Assembly (NCBI RefSeq): GCF_000599985.1
Contig: NZ_CP007445.1
Location: forward strand, 62,001-126,000
DNA from: Gilliamella apicola
Lineage (GTDB): Bacteria > Pseudomonadota > Gammaproteobacteria > Enterobacterales > Orbaceae
Length of the DNA: 64,000 nt
Direction: 5' to 3'
The translations under genes and the position numbers were made by a program. The notes below the pieces were generated by a model. The model was not told the origin of the DNA, searched no databases, and saw only the letters and a list, made by a program, of their open reading frames with translations. Every line of letters begins with the position of its first letter. Within the stretch, counting starts at the first letter, position 1. Below, piece after piece: positions 10,116 through 19,082 of the stretch.

Positions 10116-11246
10116 ATGGCGAAGAAAGATTATTATGAAATATTAGGCGTAAGCAAAACAGCCACCGAAAGTGAAATAAAAAAAGCCTATAAACGCCTTG
10201 CCATGAAATATCACCCTGACAAAAACCAGGATAACAAAGCCGAAGCTGAAGCAAAATTTAAAGAAGTCAAAGAAGCATATGAGATTTTGACCGATGCCCA
10301 AAAGAAAGCTGCTTATGATCAATATGGACATGCAGCATTTGAACAAGGTGGTGGCGCTGGAGCAGGTGGTTTTGGCGGTTTCAGTGGTTTTGGTGGTGGT
10401 GCATTTGATGATCTATTCAGTGACTTCTTTGGAGGAGGGCGTGGACGTGGTCAAACGGCATCACGAGGCGCTGATCTGCAATATAATATGCAGCTAACAC
10501 TAGAAGAAGCAGCTAACGGTGTCAGCAAAGAAATTAAAGTACCAACTTGGGTTACATGTGATAATTGTCATGGACAAGGTACTGAAAAATCATCGGATGT
10601 CGTTACTTGTGATACCTGCCATGGTGCTGGCGTTGTACAAATGCGCCAAGGATTTTTTGCAGTACAACAAGAATGTCCAACCTGTCATGGTCGTGGTAAA
10701 GTTGTTAAAAATCCATGTAAGAAGTGTCATGGTGAAGGTCGTGTACAAAAAAATAAAACATTATCAGTAACTATTCCAGCGGGTGTTGATACTGGAAACC
10801 GAATTCGACTTGCTGGTGAAGGTGAAGCAGGTTTAAATGGTGCTCCTGCTGGTGATTTATATGTTCAAGTACAAATTAACCAGCATGCGATTTTTGAACG
10901 TGATGGCACTAATTTACATTGTGAAATACCAATTAATATTGTTTTAGCATCACTTGGCGGTGAAGTTGAGGTTCCAACCCTTAACGGAAAGGTAAGTTTA
11001 ACTATTCCTGCTGAAACACAAACAGGCAAAATGTTCCGGTTACGCGGTAAAGGTATTAAATCATTACGTGGTAGTTCGGTTGGCGATCTTTATTGTCATG
11101 TTGTAGTTGAAACACCAGTTAATTTAACTAGTAAACAAAAAGAGCTATTGAAAGAGTTAGGTGAAAGTTTTAAAGCGGATAAAAGCTCTAAACATAGCCC
11201 GAAAGAAAAAAGCTTTTTTGATAAAGTGAAAAAGTTTTTTGGTTAA
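10116..11246 (+). CDS. dnaJ: Co-chaperone DnaJ
   Basis: J-domain partner of DnaK. Residues 1-70 form the J-domain with the HPD motif (YHPDKNQDN). A Gly/Phe-rich stretch follows (about 75-115). Four zinc-binding CxxCxGxG-type repeats begin with CDNCHGQG near residue 148. The C-terminal substrate-binding domains follow. Length is 376 residues, the same as E. coli DnaJ. It probably shares the dnaK promoter at a lower level, because of the hairpin between them. Confidence 0.98.
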   Translation: MAKKDYYEILGVSKTATESEIKKAYKRLAMKYHPDKNQDNKAEAEAKFKEVKEAYEILTDAQKKAAYDQYGHAAFEQGGGAGAGGFGGFSGFGGGAFDDLFSDFFGGGRGRGQTASRGADLQYNMQLTLEEAANGVSKEIKVPTWVTCDNCHGQGTEKSSDVVTCDTCHGAGVVQMRQGFFAVQQECPTCHGRGKVVKNPCKKCHGEGRVQKNKTLSVTIPAGVDTGNRIRLAGEGEAGLNGAPAGDLYVQVQINQHAIFERDGTNLHCEIPINIVLASLGGEVEVPTLNGKVSLTIPAETQTGKMFRLRGKGIKSLRGSSVGDLYCHVVVETPVNLTSKQKELLKELGESFKADKSSKHSPKEKSFFDKVKKFFG

Positions 11247-11265
11247 TATTAATCAATAATAATGC

Positions 11266-11290
11266 AATCGAGCCATTAAGGCTCGATTTT
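11266..11290 (+). terminator. Terminator of dnaJ
   Basis: AATCGAGCC (11266-11274) pairs with GGCTCGATT (11280-11288), five-base loop, then a T-rich run. Confidence 0.88.
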
Positions 11291-11320
11291 GTTATTGTCT
11301 TACTCATATTATAATTTTTC

Positions 11321-11345
11321 TCTTCTCTTCTCTTCTCTTCTCTTC
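11321..11345 (+). repeat. Pentanucleotide microsatellite (TCTTC)x5
   Basis: Five perfect tandem copies of TCTTC, flanked by partial units. It lies between the dnaJ terminator and the promoter of the marR-peroxiredoxin operon, 33 bases upstream of the -35 element. Confidence 0.9.
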
Positions 11346-11377
11346 TTTCCTATACACCCAATATTTAAAACAACTGT

Positions 11378-11431
11378 TTGACATTAAAGCATATTTTATT
11401 TAGCATATAAAAATAGTAAGGTACCTAACTA
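11378..11431 (+). promoter_or_regulatory. Promoter and probable MarR operator
   Basis: TTGACA (11378-11383), a 17-base spacer and TAGCAT (11401-11406) make a good sigma-70 promoter. Directly downstream, 11414-11431 is an 18-base palindrome, TAGTAAGG/TACCTAACTA, with one mismatched base pair. It covers the expected transcription start, the usual place for an autorepressing MarR operator. Confidence 0.65.
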
Positions 11432-11448
11432 ATTTTTGAAATTTATAT

Positions 11449-11943
11449 ATGCAACTAGAAAATCGATATTTATCTTTTTGTAATATTTTGAAAAAAGAAA
11501 ATACTATTAATTTAGAAAAAATTCGAACATGCTTTACTTTGTTATCAGTGTCTAATTTGATTGATATTGAATGTTCTAAGCGTCTGCAACAATTTGATCT
11601 CTCAGAGAGTCGATTAATTATTTTAGTTTTATTACAAGAATATCAAGAATTATCTTTACAAGAAATAGCTAAACGACTAGGAATAACTAAAGCTTCTACA
11701 ACCACTCTTATTAGTTCATTAGTTAATAAGCAGTTAATATCCAAAAGAAACGATAAAAAAGATAAAAGGATTACTTTGGTTTCTTTAACTGCTGCAGGTA
11801 CTGACTTATTAACGGAAACATTAAAACAGCATAGTTTATGGATTGAAAAAATAACGAACAATTTATCTGATAATGATGTTGCTATATTTAAAAAAGTATT
11901 GAGCCAAATTTATGAAAATGTATTAACAAAGGATATCACTTAA
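11449..11943 (+). CDS. MarR-family transcriptional regulator
   Basis: DNA-binding repressor or activator of 164 residues. The winged helix-turn-helix runs through SLQEIAKRLGITKASTTTLI and the wing KRNDKKDKRITLVSLTAAG (about residues 65-125), and helical segments at both ends form the dimer interface. Three cysteines (Cys11, Cys28, Cys42) sit in the N-terminal helices, where OhrR-type sensors keep their reactive Cys. Its stop overlaps the start of the peroxiredoxin gene (TAATG), so the two are translationally coupled. A role in thiol or peroxide sensing is an inference from this pairing. Confidence 0.85.
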   Translation: MQLENRYLSFCNILKKENTINLEKIRTCFTLLSVSNLIDIECSKRLQQFDLSESRLIILVLLQEYQELSLQEIAKRLGITKASTTTLISSLVNKQLISKRNDKKDKRITLVSLTAAGTDLLTETLKQHSLWIEKITNNLSDNDVAIFKKVLSQIYENVLTKDIT

Positions 11944-12584
11944 TGAAAACAATTGAAGAGTTAGAATTATTAAAACAAGGTATGATTGAACAATTACCTC
12001 AAGATATGTTAAATATCATGGAAAGTTCATTATCGGATATGTTAAGTAAAAAATTAGATAGTCATGCTTTGCAACATGGAGATATTGCACCAAATTTTTC
12101 ATTAATATCAACGGAGAATCAGGAGATTAATTTATATAAATTACTTGAAAATAAACCAGTCGTAATTAGTTTTTTCCGCGGTAGTTGGTGCCCGTTTTGT
12201 GTCAAAGAATTAGAACATTTCGAAAGTAATTTAAAATTGATCCAACAAGAAAAAAATATGCATTTTCTTGCCATTTCACCACAAAAATCTGAAATTAGTG
12301 CACAATTAAAAAAAGAAAAATCGCTATCAATTAATATATTATCTGATGTTGAAAATCAGGTTGCTAATAAATTTGGTTTAGTTTTTACATTACCAGAAAA
12401 TGTTAGAGAACTATACAAGTGTTTGGGAGCTTATTTACCTAATTTTAATGGTGATGATAGTTATAAATTACCAATACCTGCAACTTACTTAATTGGTCAG
12501 GATAAAAAAATTCATTTTGCTTATGTAAATGTTAATTATATGGAGCGAGCTGATATATCAGCATTAATTAATTCATTAGATTAA
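11943..12584 (+). CDS. Peroxiredoxin-like thiol protein (AhpC/TSA family)
   Basis: 213-residue thioredoxin-fold protein. After an N-terminal helical extension (1-45) comes the AhpC/TSA domain: GDIAPNFSL, then FFRGSWCPFC with Cys83 and Cys86 in a CxxC arrangement, where AhpC itself has a single peroxidatic Cys. Proteins of this type are annotated as peroxiredoxin-like. Reduction of peroxides in the cytoplasm is probable but the exact substrate cannot be read from sequence. There is no signal peptide. It is cotranscribed with the MarR regulator that precedes it. Confidence 0.85.
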   Translation: MKTIEELELLKQGMIEQLPQDMLNIMESSLSDMLSKKLDSHALQHGDIAPNFSLISTENQEINLYKLLENKPVVISFFRGSWCPFCVKELEHFESNLKLIQQEKNMHFLAISPQKSEISAQLKKEKSLSINILSDVENQVANKFGLVFTLPENVRELYKCLGAYLPNFNGDDSYKLPIPATYLIGQDKKIHFAYVNVNYMERADISALINSLD

Positions 12585-12741
12585 AATATAATTTATTACG
12601 ATGATTTTTTAGTAATTTTGATTTTTGGCGTTTAATCTTATCAATTTGCTTTGATCAGATAATGGGGATTTTTTATTCTTGACTTAAAACTAAGACTATT
12701 AAGTTATTTAATAATTGTATAAGTAAATGATCATTTCAATA

Positions 12742-12769
12742 AAAAAGGATAACTTTCGTTATCCTTTTT
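12742..12769. terminator. Bidirectional terminator between the peroxiredoxin gene and grcA
   Basis: AAAAAGGATAAC (12742-12753) pairs with GTTATCCTTTTT (12758-12769) around TTTC; the A and T runs suit both convergent genes. Confidence 0.9.
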
Positions 12770-12808
12770 ATGTTAATTATTATTAGGCACAAATAATATT
12801 AATACCAA

Positions 12809-13192
12809 TTACATTTTTGTAGTAAAAGTACGTGCAATAACGTCACGTTGTTGTTCTGCTGTTAAAGAATTAAAACGTACTGCATAACCAGAAACACGAA
12901 TAGTTAATTGTGGATATTTTTCTGGATGTTTTACTGCATCTTCTAAGGTTTCACGACGAAGAACATTAACATTTAAATGTTGACCACCTTCAACTTTGAT
13001 TGTTGGTGCTACATCTAAAGGTACTTCGCGATATTCAAATTGACCTAATTCAGCAGTTGGAATAATTTGATCTTCTTTATAAACAGATTTAGCAGCTACA
13101 CAACGAGCTTCTTTTGTTGAATCATCTAATAACCAAAAAGAGTTAAGTAGTGCAGCATTGTCAGCTTTAGTAATTTGGATACCTGTAATCAT
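12809..13192 (-). CDS. grcA: Autonomous glycyl radical cofactor
   Basis: Small spare-part protein that replaces the damaged glycyl-radical domain of pyruvate formate-lyase after oxygen exposure. The radical site motif RVSGYAVRF is at residues 99-107 of 127, and the whole C-terminal half matches the PflB end. A strong ribosome site (GGAGG) precedes the ATG. The promoter carries an FNR-type site, consistent with expression without oxygen. Implies a PflB-based fermentation elsewhere in the genome. Confidence 0.96.
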   Translation of the reverse strand: MITGIQITKADNAALLNSFWLLDDSTKEARCVAAKSVYKEDQIIPTAELGQFEYREVPLDVAPTIKVEGGQHLNVNVLRRETLEDAVKHPEKYPQLTIRVSGYAVRFNSLTAEQQRDVIARTFTTKM

Positions 13193-13229
13193 TTTTAAAT
13201 CCTCCTAACGGGCCTTATTGCCCTTATTA

Positions 13230-13272
13230 ATTATAGGTTAATATAGCACTTTCAAAATTTGATTAAAGTCAA
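13230..13272 (-). promoter_or_regulatory. FNR-dependent promoter of grcA
   Basis: On the minus strand TTGACTTTAATCAA (13259-13272) matches the FNR consensus TTGATnnnnATCAA with one mismatch. A perfect -10 TATAAT (13230-13235) lies 33 bases downstream, centre to centre, which places the FNR site near -42 as in class II activated promoters. Confidence 0.78.
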
Positions 13273-13442
13273 AACGAACTATTAATTCAATAAGTAATAC
13301 CTTTGGTTAGCTTTTTCACTGTAATTGCAATGCTTGCAAGCAACTGTCTAAATCTTTTACAATTTATTGTTTAATTTAGATGGATCTTTTTTGAGGAAAT
13401 TTAAAAGATGCAGCAATAATTAAAACACCAAAATTGATATGA

Positions 13443-13992
13443 TCAATACGAGATATAAATGTGCTCAGCTTGAAAATTAACCTCTTTTTTATCCATATTA
13501 AGCAATTCTGCAAGTGTAAAAGCAAATTTAAATGCCCTACCAAGACCTTTACCACTAAAAATATTTTTATCTAAAACGACATCTTGAACAACAAAACACT
13601 GTCATGAGCATTTTTATACAAATCACTGGAAAATACGTACCTTCTACCTTTAAGTAAATTTTTTTACTTAACACTTTTACTTTTACAGAACAGATTGGAT
13701 AAATCCATTTACCGGTAGATCGTGTGATTTAATAAATTGAATCACATCTGGACTTTTACCTAAGTTGATTGTTCCGTCAGCTCCACCAGGTAAAATGTTG
13801 GCATCATAGAACGTTGATTTTAAAGCATGTGCTTTCATATCAATATTTATGATAGTTAGTGGCTATAATCTGATTTTGACATGCTAACAGGTGAACTTCA
13901 ATCTGGAAGTGACAAAGTGCTTTATAAATAATTATTGCTTCAGCTTTCTCAAAACCTTCTGCTAATAAAATAGCAACTTTTGGATTAGTTAT
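13443..13992 (-). pseudogene. Decayed DJ-1/PfpI-family protein
   Basis: No long frame is open, but the minus strand reads as a DJ-1/ThiJ protein in successive frames. The first gives NPKVAILLAEGFEKAEAI, the classic N-terminus. The next gives YDANILPGGADGTINLGKS, the LPGG motif. Then comes GKWIYPICSVKVKVLSKK, at the position of the nucleophile elbow with its Cys. The last gives VVQDVVLDKNIFSGKGLGRA, followed by FKFAFTLAELL to the end. At least three frameshifts and a start codon decayed to ATA separate them. An intact relative (YajL-like, a protein or metabolite repair enzyme) is the likely ancestor. Confidence 0.85.
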
Positions 13993-13999
13993 GTAAATA

Positions 14000-14227
14000 T
14001 TGAAAACTAATATTAATGATGAAGGTACATTTTTAAATGTTTCATTTGGAACAGCAATGGGTAACGATCTGGAGTATTATAAAAATATTCCACTAACATC
14101 AATGCCATATGGACAGCCTATGGTGATTTTATGTTTAGATGAATATTTAAGAGTTTTTTTAAATTGTATAAAATTGATTAGCAATAGGCTTATTATTATT
14201 TTTAGGTATAATTATTGCAACCAGTAA
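14000..14227 (+). other. Unidentified ORF or remnant upstream of ung
   Basis: An open frame of 75 codons with only a TTG start and no clear ribosome site. The first half (GTFLNVSFGTAMGNDLEYYK, then NIPLTSMPYGQPMVI) looks protein-like; the second half does not. In another frame near 14183-14230 the sequence reads LAIGLLLFLGIIIATSK, a possible membrane helix, so this may be the broken end of a membrane protein gene. I do not recognise the family. Confidence 0.3.
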
Positions 14228-14264
14228 ATAATGTTGTTGAGCCATAAAATAATATAGGTATTGT

Positions 14265-14939
14265 ATGACTAATCAATTAACATGGCATGATGTCATTGGA
14301 TCTGAGAAAGAAAAACCTTATTTTCAACAGATAATGCAATTTGTCGCATCACAACGTGCTGAAGGGAAGATTATTTATCCTCCTCAGCACGATGTTTTTA
14401 ATGCTTTTCGTTTTACTCCATTTAATGAAATTAAAGTGGTAATTTTAGGGCAAGATCCTTATCATGGCCCTAATCAAGCGCATGGTCTTTCATTTTCAGT
14501 GTTACCAGGTATAAAACCACCTCCTTCTTTATTAAATATTTATAAAGAGCTCTCGACTGATATTGAAGGTTTTAAAATTCCTTCTCATGGATACCTTGCC
14601 TCTTGGGCAACGCAAGGCGTATTATTGTTAAACAATGTATTAACTGTTGAAGCTGGGCAAGCTCATTCACATGCCAAAATAGGTTGGGAAACATTTACCG
14701 ATCACGTAATTGCTGTAATTGATAAATACCTTGAAGGCGTGGTTTTTTTGTTATGGGGATCGCCTGCGCAAAAAAAAGGTCAGTTTATTGATCGTAAAAA
14801 ACACCATGTATTAACTTCCGTTCATCCATCACCATTGTCTGCACATCGTGGTTTTTTGGGTTGTAAGCATTTTTCAAAAGCGAATGAGCTTATTGGGCAA
14901 CAGGGAAAAACACCAATAGATTGGCAACCGGCGCTTTAG
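14265..14939 (+). CDS. ung: Uracil-DNA glycosylase
   Basis: Removes uracil from DNA as the first step of base excision repair. The water-activating motif [18 protein letters not shown] contains the catalytic Asp (residue 66 region) and [11 protein letters not shown] is the DNA-intercalation loop. Length is 224 residues, near the E. coli value of 229. The regulator gntR follows after a 27-base gap, so the two may be cotranscribed, though without functional link. Confidence 0.97.
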   Translation: MTNQLTWHDVIGSEKEKPYFQQIMQFVASQRAEGKIIYPPQHDVFNAFRFTPFNEIKVVILGQDPYHGPNQAHGLSFSVLPGIKPPPSLLNIYKELSTDIEGFKIPSHGYLASWATQGVLLLNNVLTVEAGQAHSHAKIGWETFTDHVIAVIDKYLEGVVFLLWGSPAQKKGQFIDRKKHHVLTSVHPSPLSAHRGFLGCKHFSKANELIGQQGKTPIDWQPAL

Positions 14940-14966
14940 GAAAATATTAATGAGTAGTAAAAAAAC

Positions 14967-15971
14967 ATGGTTAATATAAAAAAACGCCGTGCAGGTTTGC
15001 AGGAAATAGCAGATTTTATTGGCATTAGTAAAATGACGGTAAGCCGATTTTTACGTGATCCTAATCTTGTATCAAAGCCACTTCAATTACAAATATCAGC
15101 GGCAATAGACGAACTTGGTTATATCCCTAATAAAGCACCAGATATGCTGTCAAATGCAAAAAGTAATGCGATTGGTGTATTATTACCATCACTAACTAAT
15201 CAGGTGTTTGCTGAAGTATTAAAAGGTATCGAACTAGTAACAGACAAACATCGTTACCAAACTATGATTGCACACACAGGGTATAATCCCGAAAAAGAAG
15301 AAATGCGGTTGCGATCGTTACTTGCTTATAATATTGATGGATTGATATTAACTGAACGTACACATACCGCTGCAACACGAAAAATGATTGAAATATCAGG
15401 AGTACCTGTAGTTGAAATTATGGATAGTGTTTCGCCTTGTATTGATATGGCTGTGGGTTTTGATAATTATGAAGTAACTAAGAATATGGTTAATCGCATG
15501 ATTAAAAAAGGTCATAAACATATTGCTTATATTAGTGCACGCCAGGATGATAGAAGTATTATTCGTCAGCAAGGTTATGAACAAGCCATGCGAGATGCAG
15601 GACTGTCTACCAAAACTTTTGCGACAATAGAATCTTCATCTTATTCATTAGGTAAGCAATTACTCCATCAAGCATTGAAAGAGTATCCACAAATTGATGG
15701 TGTTTTTAGTACTAACGATGATTTAGCGCTTGGGGTACTGTTTGAATGTCAACGGTTAGGTATTAAAATACCTGAACAACTAGCTATTGCTGGTTTTCAT
15801 GGACATGATGTTGGACAAGTCGTCACGCCAAAATTAGCTTCTATTTTAACACCGAGAATTGAAATAGGTCAGAAATCAGCAGAAATGTTACTAAAACGTA
15901 TTAATGGAGAACAAATAGACCAGAATATAATTGATCTGCCTGTTAAGTATTTAGACGGTGAAAGTATTTAA
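14967..15971 (+). CDS. gntR: LacI-family regulator GntR (gluconate repressor-like)
   Basis: The N-terminal LacI-type helix-turn-helix (LQEIADFIGISKMTVSRFLR, residues 12-31) is followed by a periplasmic-binding-protein-like effector domain. Long stretches match E. coli GntR, for example AIGVLLPSLTNQVFAEVLKG, NIDGLILTERTHT and AIAGFHGHDVGQVVTPKLAS. Length is 334 residues (E. coli 331). E. coli GntR represses gluconate uptake and Entner-Doudoroff genes and is released by gluconate. No gluconate kinase or permease gene is adjacent here. The upstream ATG at 14950 is out of frame and closed by TAA, so 14967 is the start. Confidence 0.9.
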   Translation: MVNIKKRRAGLQEIADFIGISKMTVSRFLRDPNLVSKPLQLQISAAIDELGYIPNKAPDMLSNAKSNAIGVLLPSLTNQVFAEVLKGIELVTDKHRYQTMIAHTGYNPEKEEMRLRSLLAYNIDGLILTERTHTAATRKMIEISGVPVVEIMDSVSPCIDMAVGFDNYEVTKNMVNRMIKKGHKHIAYISARQDDRSIIRQQGYEQAMRDAGLSTKTFATIESSSYSLGKQLLHQALKEYPQIDGVFSTNDDLALGVLFECQRLGIKIPEQLAIAGFHGHDVGQVVTPKLASILTPRIEIGQKSAEMLLKRINGEQIDQNIIDLPVKYLDGESI

Positions 15972-16001
15972 TAAAGTAATAAATAACACTGAAATTTAGT
16001 T

Positions 16002-16028
16002 AACCTCATTACCTCTAGTAATGAGGTT
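16002..16028 (+). terminator. Hairpin after gntR
   Basis: AACCTCATTA (16002-16011) pairs perfectly with TAATGAGGTT (16019-16028). The T-run is weak, so termination is probable rather than certain. Confidence 0.65.
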
Positions 16029-16036
16029 ATTGGAAA

Positions 16037-16378
16037 TTATAATCCTTTAGGATTTTCACCATATTGGTTAGTACTAGGTATTAAATCCCACACAAACATA
16101 ACAAGTAATACAGCACCGCCAAATGGAACAAAAATCAGAACCACCAATCTAATTTATTTGTATCATGTAAGCGCTGTACTGAAACAGCTAAAGAAAGGAG
16201 TATTACTGCCAACGCATATTTATAGACGTAACATAGCAAAGTCCCGAAGTATCAAGCGTCATTATAAAAATCTGGTGATAGCATTAACTAATGTATACAT
16301 CCAATATTCTTTTCGACGTGCTTTTGCATTAAAATTTGCATAATTTTTTGTAATACAATCAATAAACTAATTCAACAT
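16037..16378 (-). pseudogene. Decayed DUF805 membrane protein (YhaH-like)
   Basis: Reading the minus strand, an ATG at 16376-16378 begins MLN*FIDCITKNYANFNAKA with RRKEYWMYTL next, where the stop is TAG in place of a Trp codon. After at least two frameshifts the end reads as RLHDTNK, then FVPFGGAVLLVMFVWDLIP and STNQYGENPKGL. These are the FNGRARRKEYW, RLHDTxxSGWW and NRYGxNPK landmarks of DUF805 inner-membrane proteins. The gene is broken beyond simple sequencing error. The short plus-strand ORF over it is not a gene. Confidence 0.85.
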
Positions 16379-16626
16379 TACCTTTACATATTCCTTTTTT
16401 ATTTAATTCGCAAAATACCTTTTGAGTTTGGTACCTTATTAAAAAAATAAAAAGAAAACTGATTCCTATCATTAATTTTCATTTTTTTATTTTATTGTAG
16501 ATAGTTATGTTATCAGATCTCTTATTGATTTCAGGTTTTCATAAAGTGAGATTTATGTTAGTATTATCACTCAGTGGTTATTTATACCTACTAATTATGT
16601 CTTGAAAGAATAACACTGAGGCCCCC
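16379..16626 (+). other. Non-coding leader of upp
   Basis: About 250 bases of AT-rich sequence without a coding frame. It should hold the upp promoter, but I see no pair of hexamers good enough to name. The ribosome site of upp is weak (GAGG before CCCCC). Confidence 0.4.
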
Positions 16627-17253
16627 ATGAAAATTGTTGAAGTAAAACACCCTCTTGTACGTCATAAAATTGGTTTAATGCGTGAACATGATATTAGCAC
16701 AAAAGATTTCCGTGACCTTGCCAGCGAAGTAGGCAGCTTATTAACTTATGAAGCAACGGCGAATCTTCCAACCGAAACGGTAACCATTGAAGGTTGGTGT
16801 GGTCCTGTTCAAGTAGAACGCATTAAAGGCAAAAAAATCACAGTAGTGCCAATTCTGCGAGCAGGTTTAGGTATGATGGATGGTGTATTGGAACATGTAC
16901 CGAGTGCAAGAATTAGCGTCGTTGGATTTTATCGTAATGAAGAAACTCTTGAACCAGTCCCTTATTTTCAAAAATTAACTTCTGATATTGAAGAACGAAT
17001 GGCTTTGGTTGTTGATCCAATGCTTGCTACAGGTGGTTCAATGGTTGCAACTATTGATTTGCTTAAGAAAGCAGGTTGTAAAAATATTAAAGTATTGGTT
17101 TTAGTTGCTGCTCCAGAAGGAATTAAAACACTTGAACAGGCGCATCCTGATGTCGAACTTTATACCGCTTCAATTGATGAAAGGCTGAATGATAAAGGCT
17201 ACATCTTACCTGGGCTTGGTGATGCTGGTGACAAAATATTCGGCACCAAATAA
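16627..17253 (+). CDS. upp: Uracil phosphoribosyltransferase
   Basis: Salvages uracil: uracil plus PRPP gives UMP. The PRPP-binding loop [15 protein letters not shown] is near residues 130-144, and the uracil-binding C-terminus is [17 protein letters not shown]. Length is 208 residues, identical to E. coli. It lies upstream of the uracil permease gene, separated by a short terminator-like hairpin, the usual upp-uraA order. Confidence 0.98.
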   Translation: MKIVEVKHPLVRHKIGLMREHDISTKDFRDLASEVGSLLTYEATANLPTETVTIEGWCGPVQVERIKGKKITVVPILRAGLGMMDGVLEHVPSARISVVGFYRNEETLEPVPYFQKLTSDIEERMALVVDPMLATGGSMVATIDLLKKAGCKNIKVLVLVAAPEGIKTLEQAHPDVELYTASIDERLNDKGYILPGLGDAGDKIFGTK

Positions 17254-17265
17254 AATCTCAAATTT

Positions 17266-17289
17266 TAGACCGGTTTATCCGGTTTTTTT
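17266..17289 (+). terminator. Attenuating hairpin between upp and uraA
   Basis: ACCGG (17269-17273) pairs with CCGGT (17279-17283) and is followed by a run of seven T. The stem is short, so some transcripts should read on into uraA. Confidence 0.65.
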
Positions 17290-17355
17290 ATGCCTGTTAA
17301 TTAATTATTGAATTATTTATCAGCTAAATATCAAGTTGAAAAGGAGATTGTGAAC

Positions 17356-18624
17356 GTGGCAAAAATCACAAAAGATGCAATAAAACATGAAGCTGATCTA
17401 TCTAAATACTCGTGGCAGGACATTTTCACCGGTGCTCAAATGTTATTTGTTGCATTTGGTGCATTAGTTTTAGTTCCTCTACTAACTGGATTAAACCCAA
17501 ATGTCGCACTGTTTACCGCTGGTGTCGGGACACTATTGTTTCAACTTACCACTAAAGGGAAAGTACCAGTATTTTTAGCTTCTTCCTTTGCTTTTATTGC
17601 ACCAATTTCATTTGGCGTAGCTCAGTGGGGAATACCTGCAACATTAGGTGGTTTAGTTGCCGCAGGTTTTGTGTTTATGTTTTTTGCTTTTTTAGTAAAA
17701 ATTAATGGAAATGATGTAATTAACCGAATTTTACCACCAGTTGTGACCGGCCCAATTATTATGGTTATTGGTTTATCTCTAGCGCCTGTTGCTGTCGGCA
17801 TGGCAATGGGTAAAGATAGTGATTTACCCGCTGAAAACTATCAATTAATTATTATTTCAATGGCATCACTCGTCACTACTTTAGCTATGGCGATTTGGGC
17901 AAAAGGTTTTTTTAAATTAGTGCCCATTATTGCAGGGATCATCGTTGGGTATACACTTTCGTGTTTATTTGGTATTGTCAGTTTTCAACCGGTTATTGAT
18001 GCTCCATGGTTTAAAGTTCCTGATTTCACGTTTCCAACATTTCAATGGCAAGCTATTTTATATATGCTTCCAATTGTTATCGCACCAACCATTGAACATG
18101 TAGGTGATATTATGGCAATTAGTTCTGTTACAGGTAAAGATTATACCCGTGAACCAGGTTTACAACGTACTTTGTTAGGTGACGGACTCGCGACTTCTAC
18201 TGCTGGATTTTTGGGTGGTCCACCTTGTATTACTTATGCAGAAGTAATTGGTGCAGTAACGTTAACGCGTAATTTCAAAACAAGAGTGATGACTTGGGCT
18301 GCAATTTGGGCGATTTTAATGTCTTTTGTTGGAAAAATTGGCGCTTTTTTAAGCTCCATTCCAACGGTAGTTATGGGAGGCATTATGGTACTACTGTTTG
18401 GGTCAATTGCATCGGTTGGCATTAATATTTTAGTCAAACATAAAGTGGATCTATCCGTTTCTCGTAATATGTGTATTGTTTCATTGGTATTAGTATTTGG
18501 TATTGGTGGAATGATTTTTGATTTTGGCTCTTATGCACTGCAAGGAATTAGCTTGTGTGGCATTTTAGCTATTGTACTAAATTTAATATTACCTCATCAC
18601 ACTAAACCGACCAATATTGGTTAA
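17356..18624 (+). CDS. uraA: Uracil permease (nucleobase:cation symporter-2 family)
   Basis: Proton-coupled uracil importer with about 14 membrane segments. UraA-family landmarks are GALVLVPLLTGLNPNVALFT near the start, SSFAFIAPISFG, and IAPTIEHVGDIMAI with the substrate-binding Glu, followed by LLGDGLATSTAGFLGG. The GTG at 17356 is chosen. AAGGAG (17341-17346) sits nine bases upstream, whereas the longer frame from TTG at 17308 has no ribosome site. That gives 422 residues (E. coli 429). Works with upp in uracil salvage. Confidence 0.93.
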   Translation: MAKITKDAIKHEADLSKYSWQDIFTGAQMLFVAFGALVLVPLLTGLNPNVALFTAGVGTLLFQLTTKGKVPVFLASSFAFIAPISFGVAQWGIPATLGGLVAAGFVFMFFAFLVKINGNDVINRILPPVVTGPIIMVIGLSLAPVAVGMAMGKDSDLPAENYQLIIISMASLVTTLAMAIWAKGFFKLVPIIAGIIVGYTLSCLFGIVSFQPVIDAPWFKVPDFTFPTFQWQAILYMLPIVIAPTIEHVGDIMAISSVTGKDYTREPGLQRTLLGDGLATSTAGFLGGPPCITYAEVIGAVTLTRNFKTRVMTWAAIWAILMSFVGKIGAFLSSIPTVVMGGIMVLLFGSIASVGINILVKHKVDLSVSRNMCIVSLVLVFGIGGMIFDFGSYALQGISLCGILAIVLNLILPHHTKPTNIG

Positions 18625-18638
18625 TCTAAATTAATAGG

Positions 18639-18667
18639 CCGTTAATGATGAATATCATTAACGGTTT
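18639..18667 (+). terminator. Terminator of uraA
   Basis: CCGTTAATGAT (18639-18649) pairs perfectly with ATCATTAACGG (18654-18664) around GAAT, followed by TTTCTT. Confidence 0.88.
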
Positions 18668-19082
18668 CTTATTCTCATAACTGAATATTTTATAAATGTT
18701 TTTAATTCCATCGTGACTTGATGTAAGTGATGACGTTTTTTGCAATAGTTTGAGTTTTCAGTAAAGGTTTTAGCTTAATTTTTTCTTTTATTATCATTAA
18801 AAAACTTAATCAATTCTGATTAGAAAAGTTAACTATTGTTTTCGCAATAGATCGATTAACTCTAATTTAATTATTATAACTCTAACTATTAACTAGCTAG
18901 ATTTCTGGGTGATATTTAGAAGTGTTCTTAGTGATGTTTAGAGTTGGTATGATTGATAGTATTTTACTTTAATTATAGTGAAGAAAAGATTTTTAATTAA
19001 TTATTTAATTTTACATATTTTAATTGAATAGAAATAGTTGGATAAAGTTAATATCAATTTTTTTATTATAATAAAAAATAAT
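18668..19082. other. Gene-free AT-rich interval
   Basis: About 415 bases between the uraA terminator and the 3' side of lysS. I find no coding frame, RNA gene or convincing palindrome here. Confidence 0.6.

Noticed and set aside
16158..16343. 61-codon plus-strand ORF
   Set aside because: It overlaps the recognisable DUF805 pseudogene on the other strand and its own product resembles nothing.
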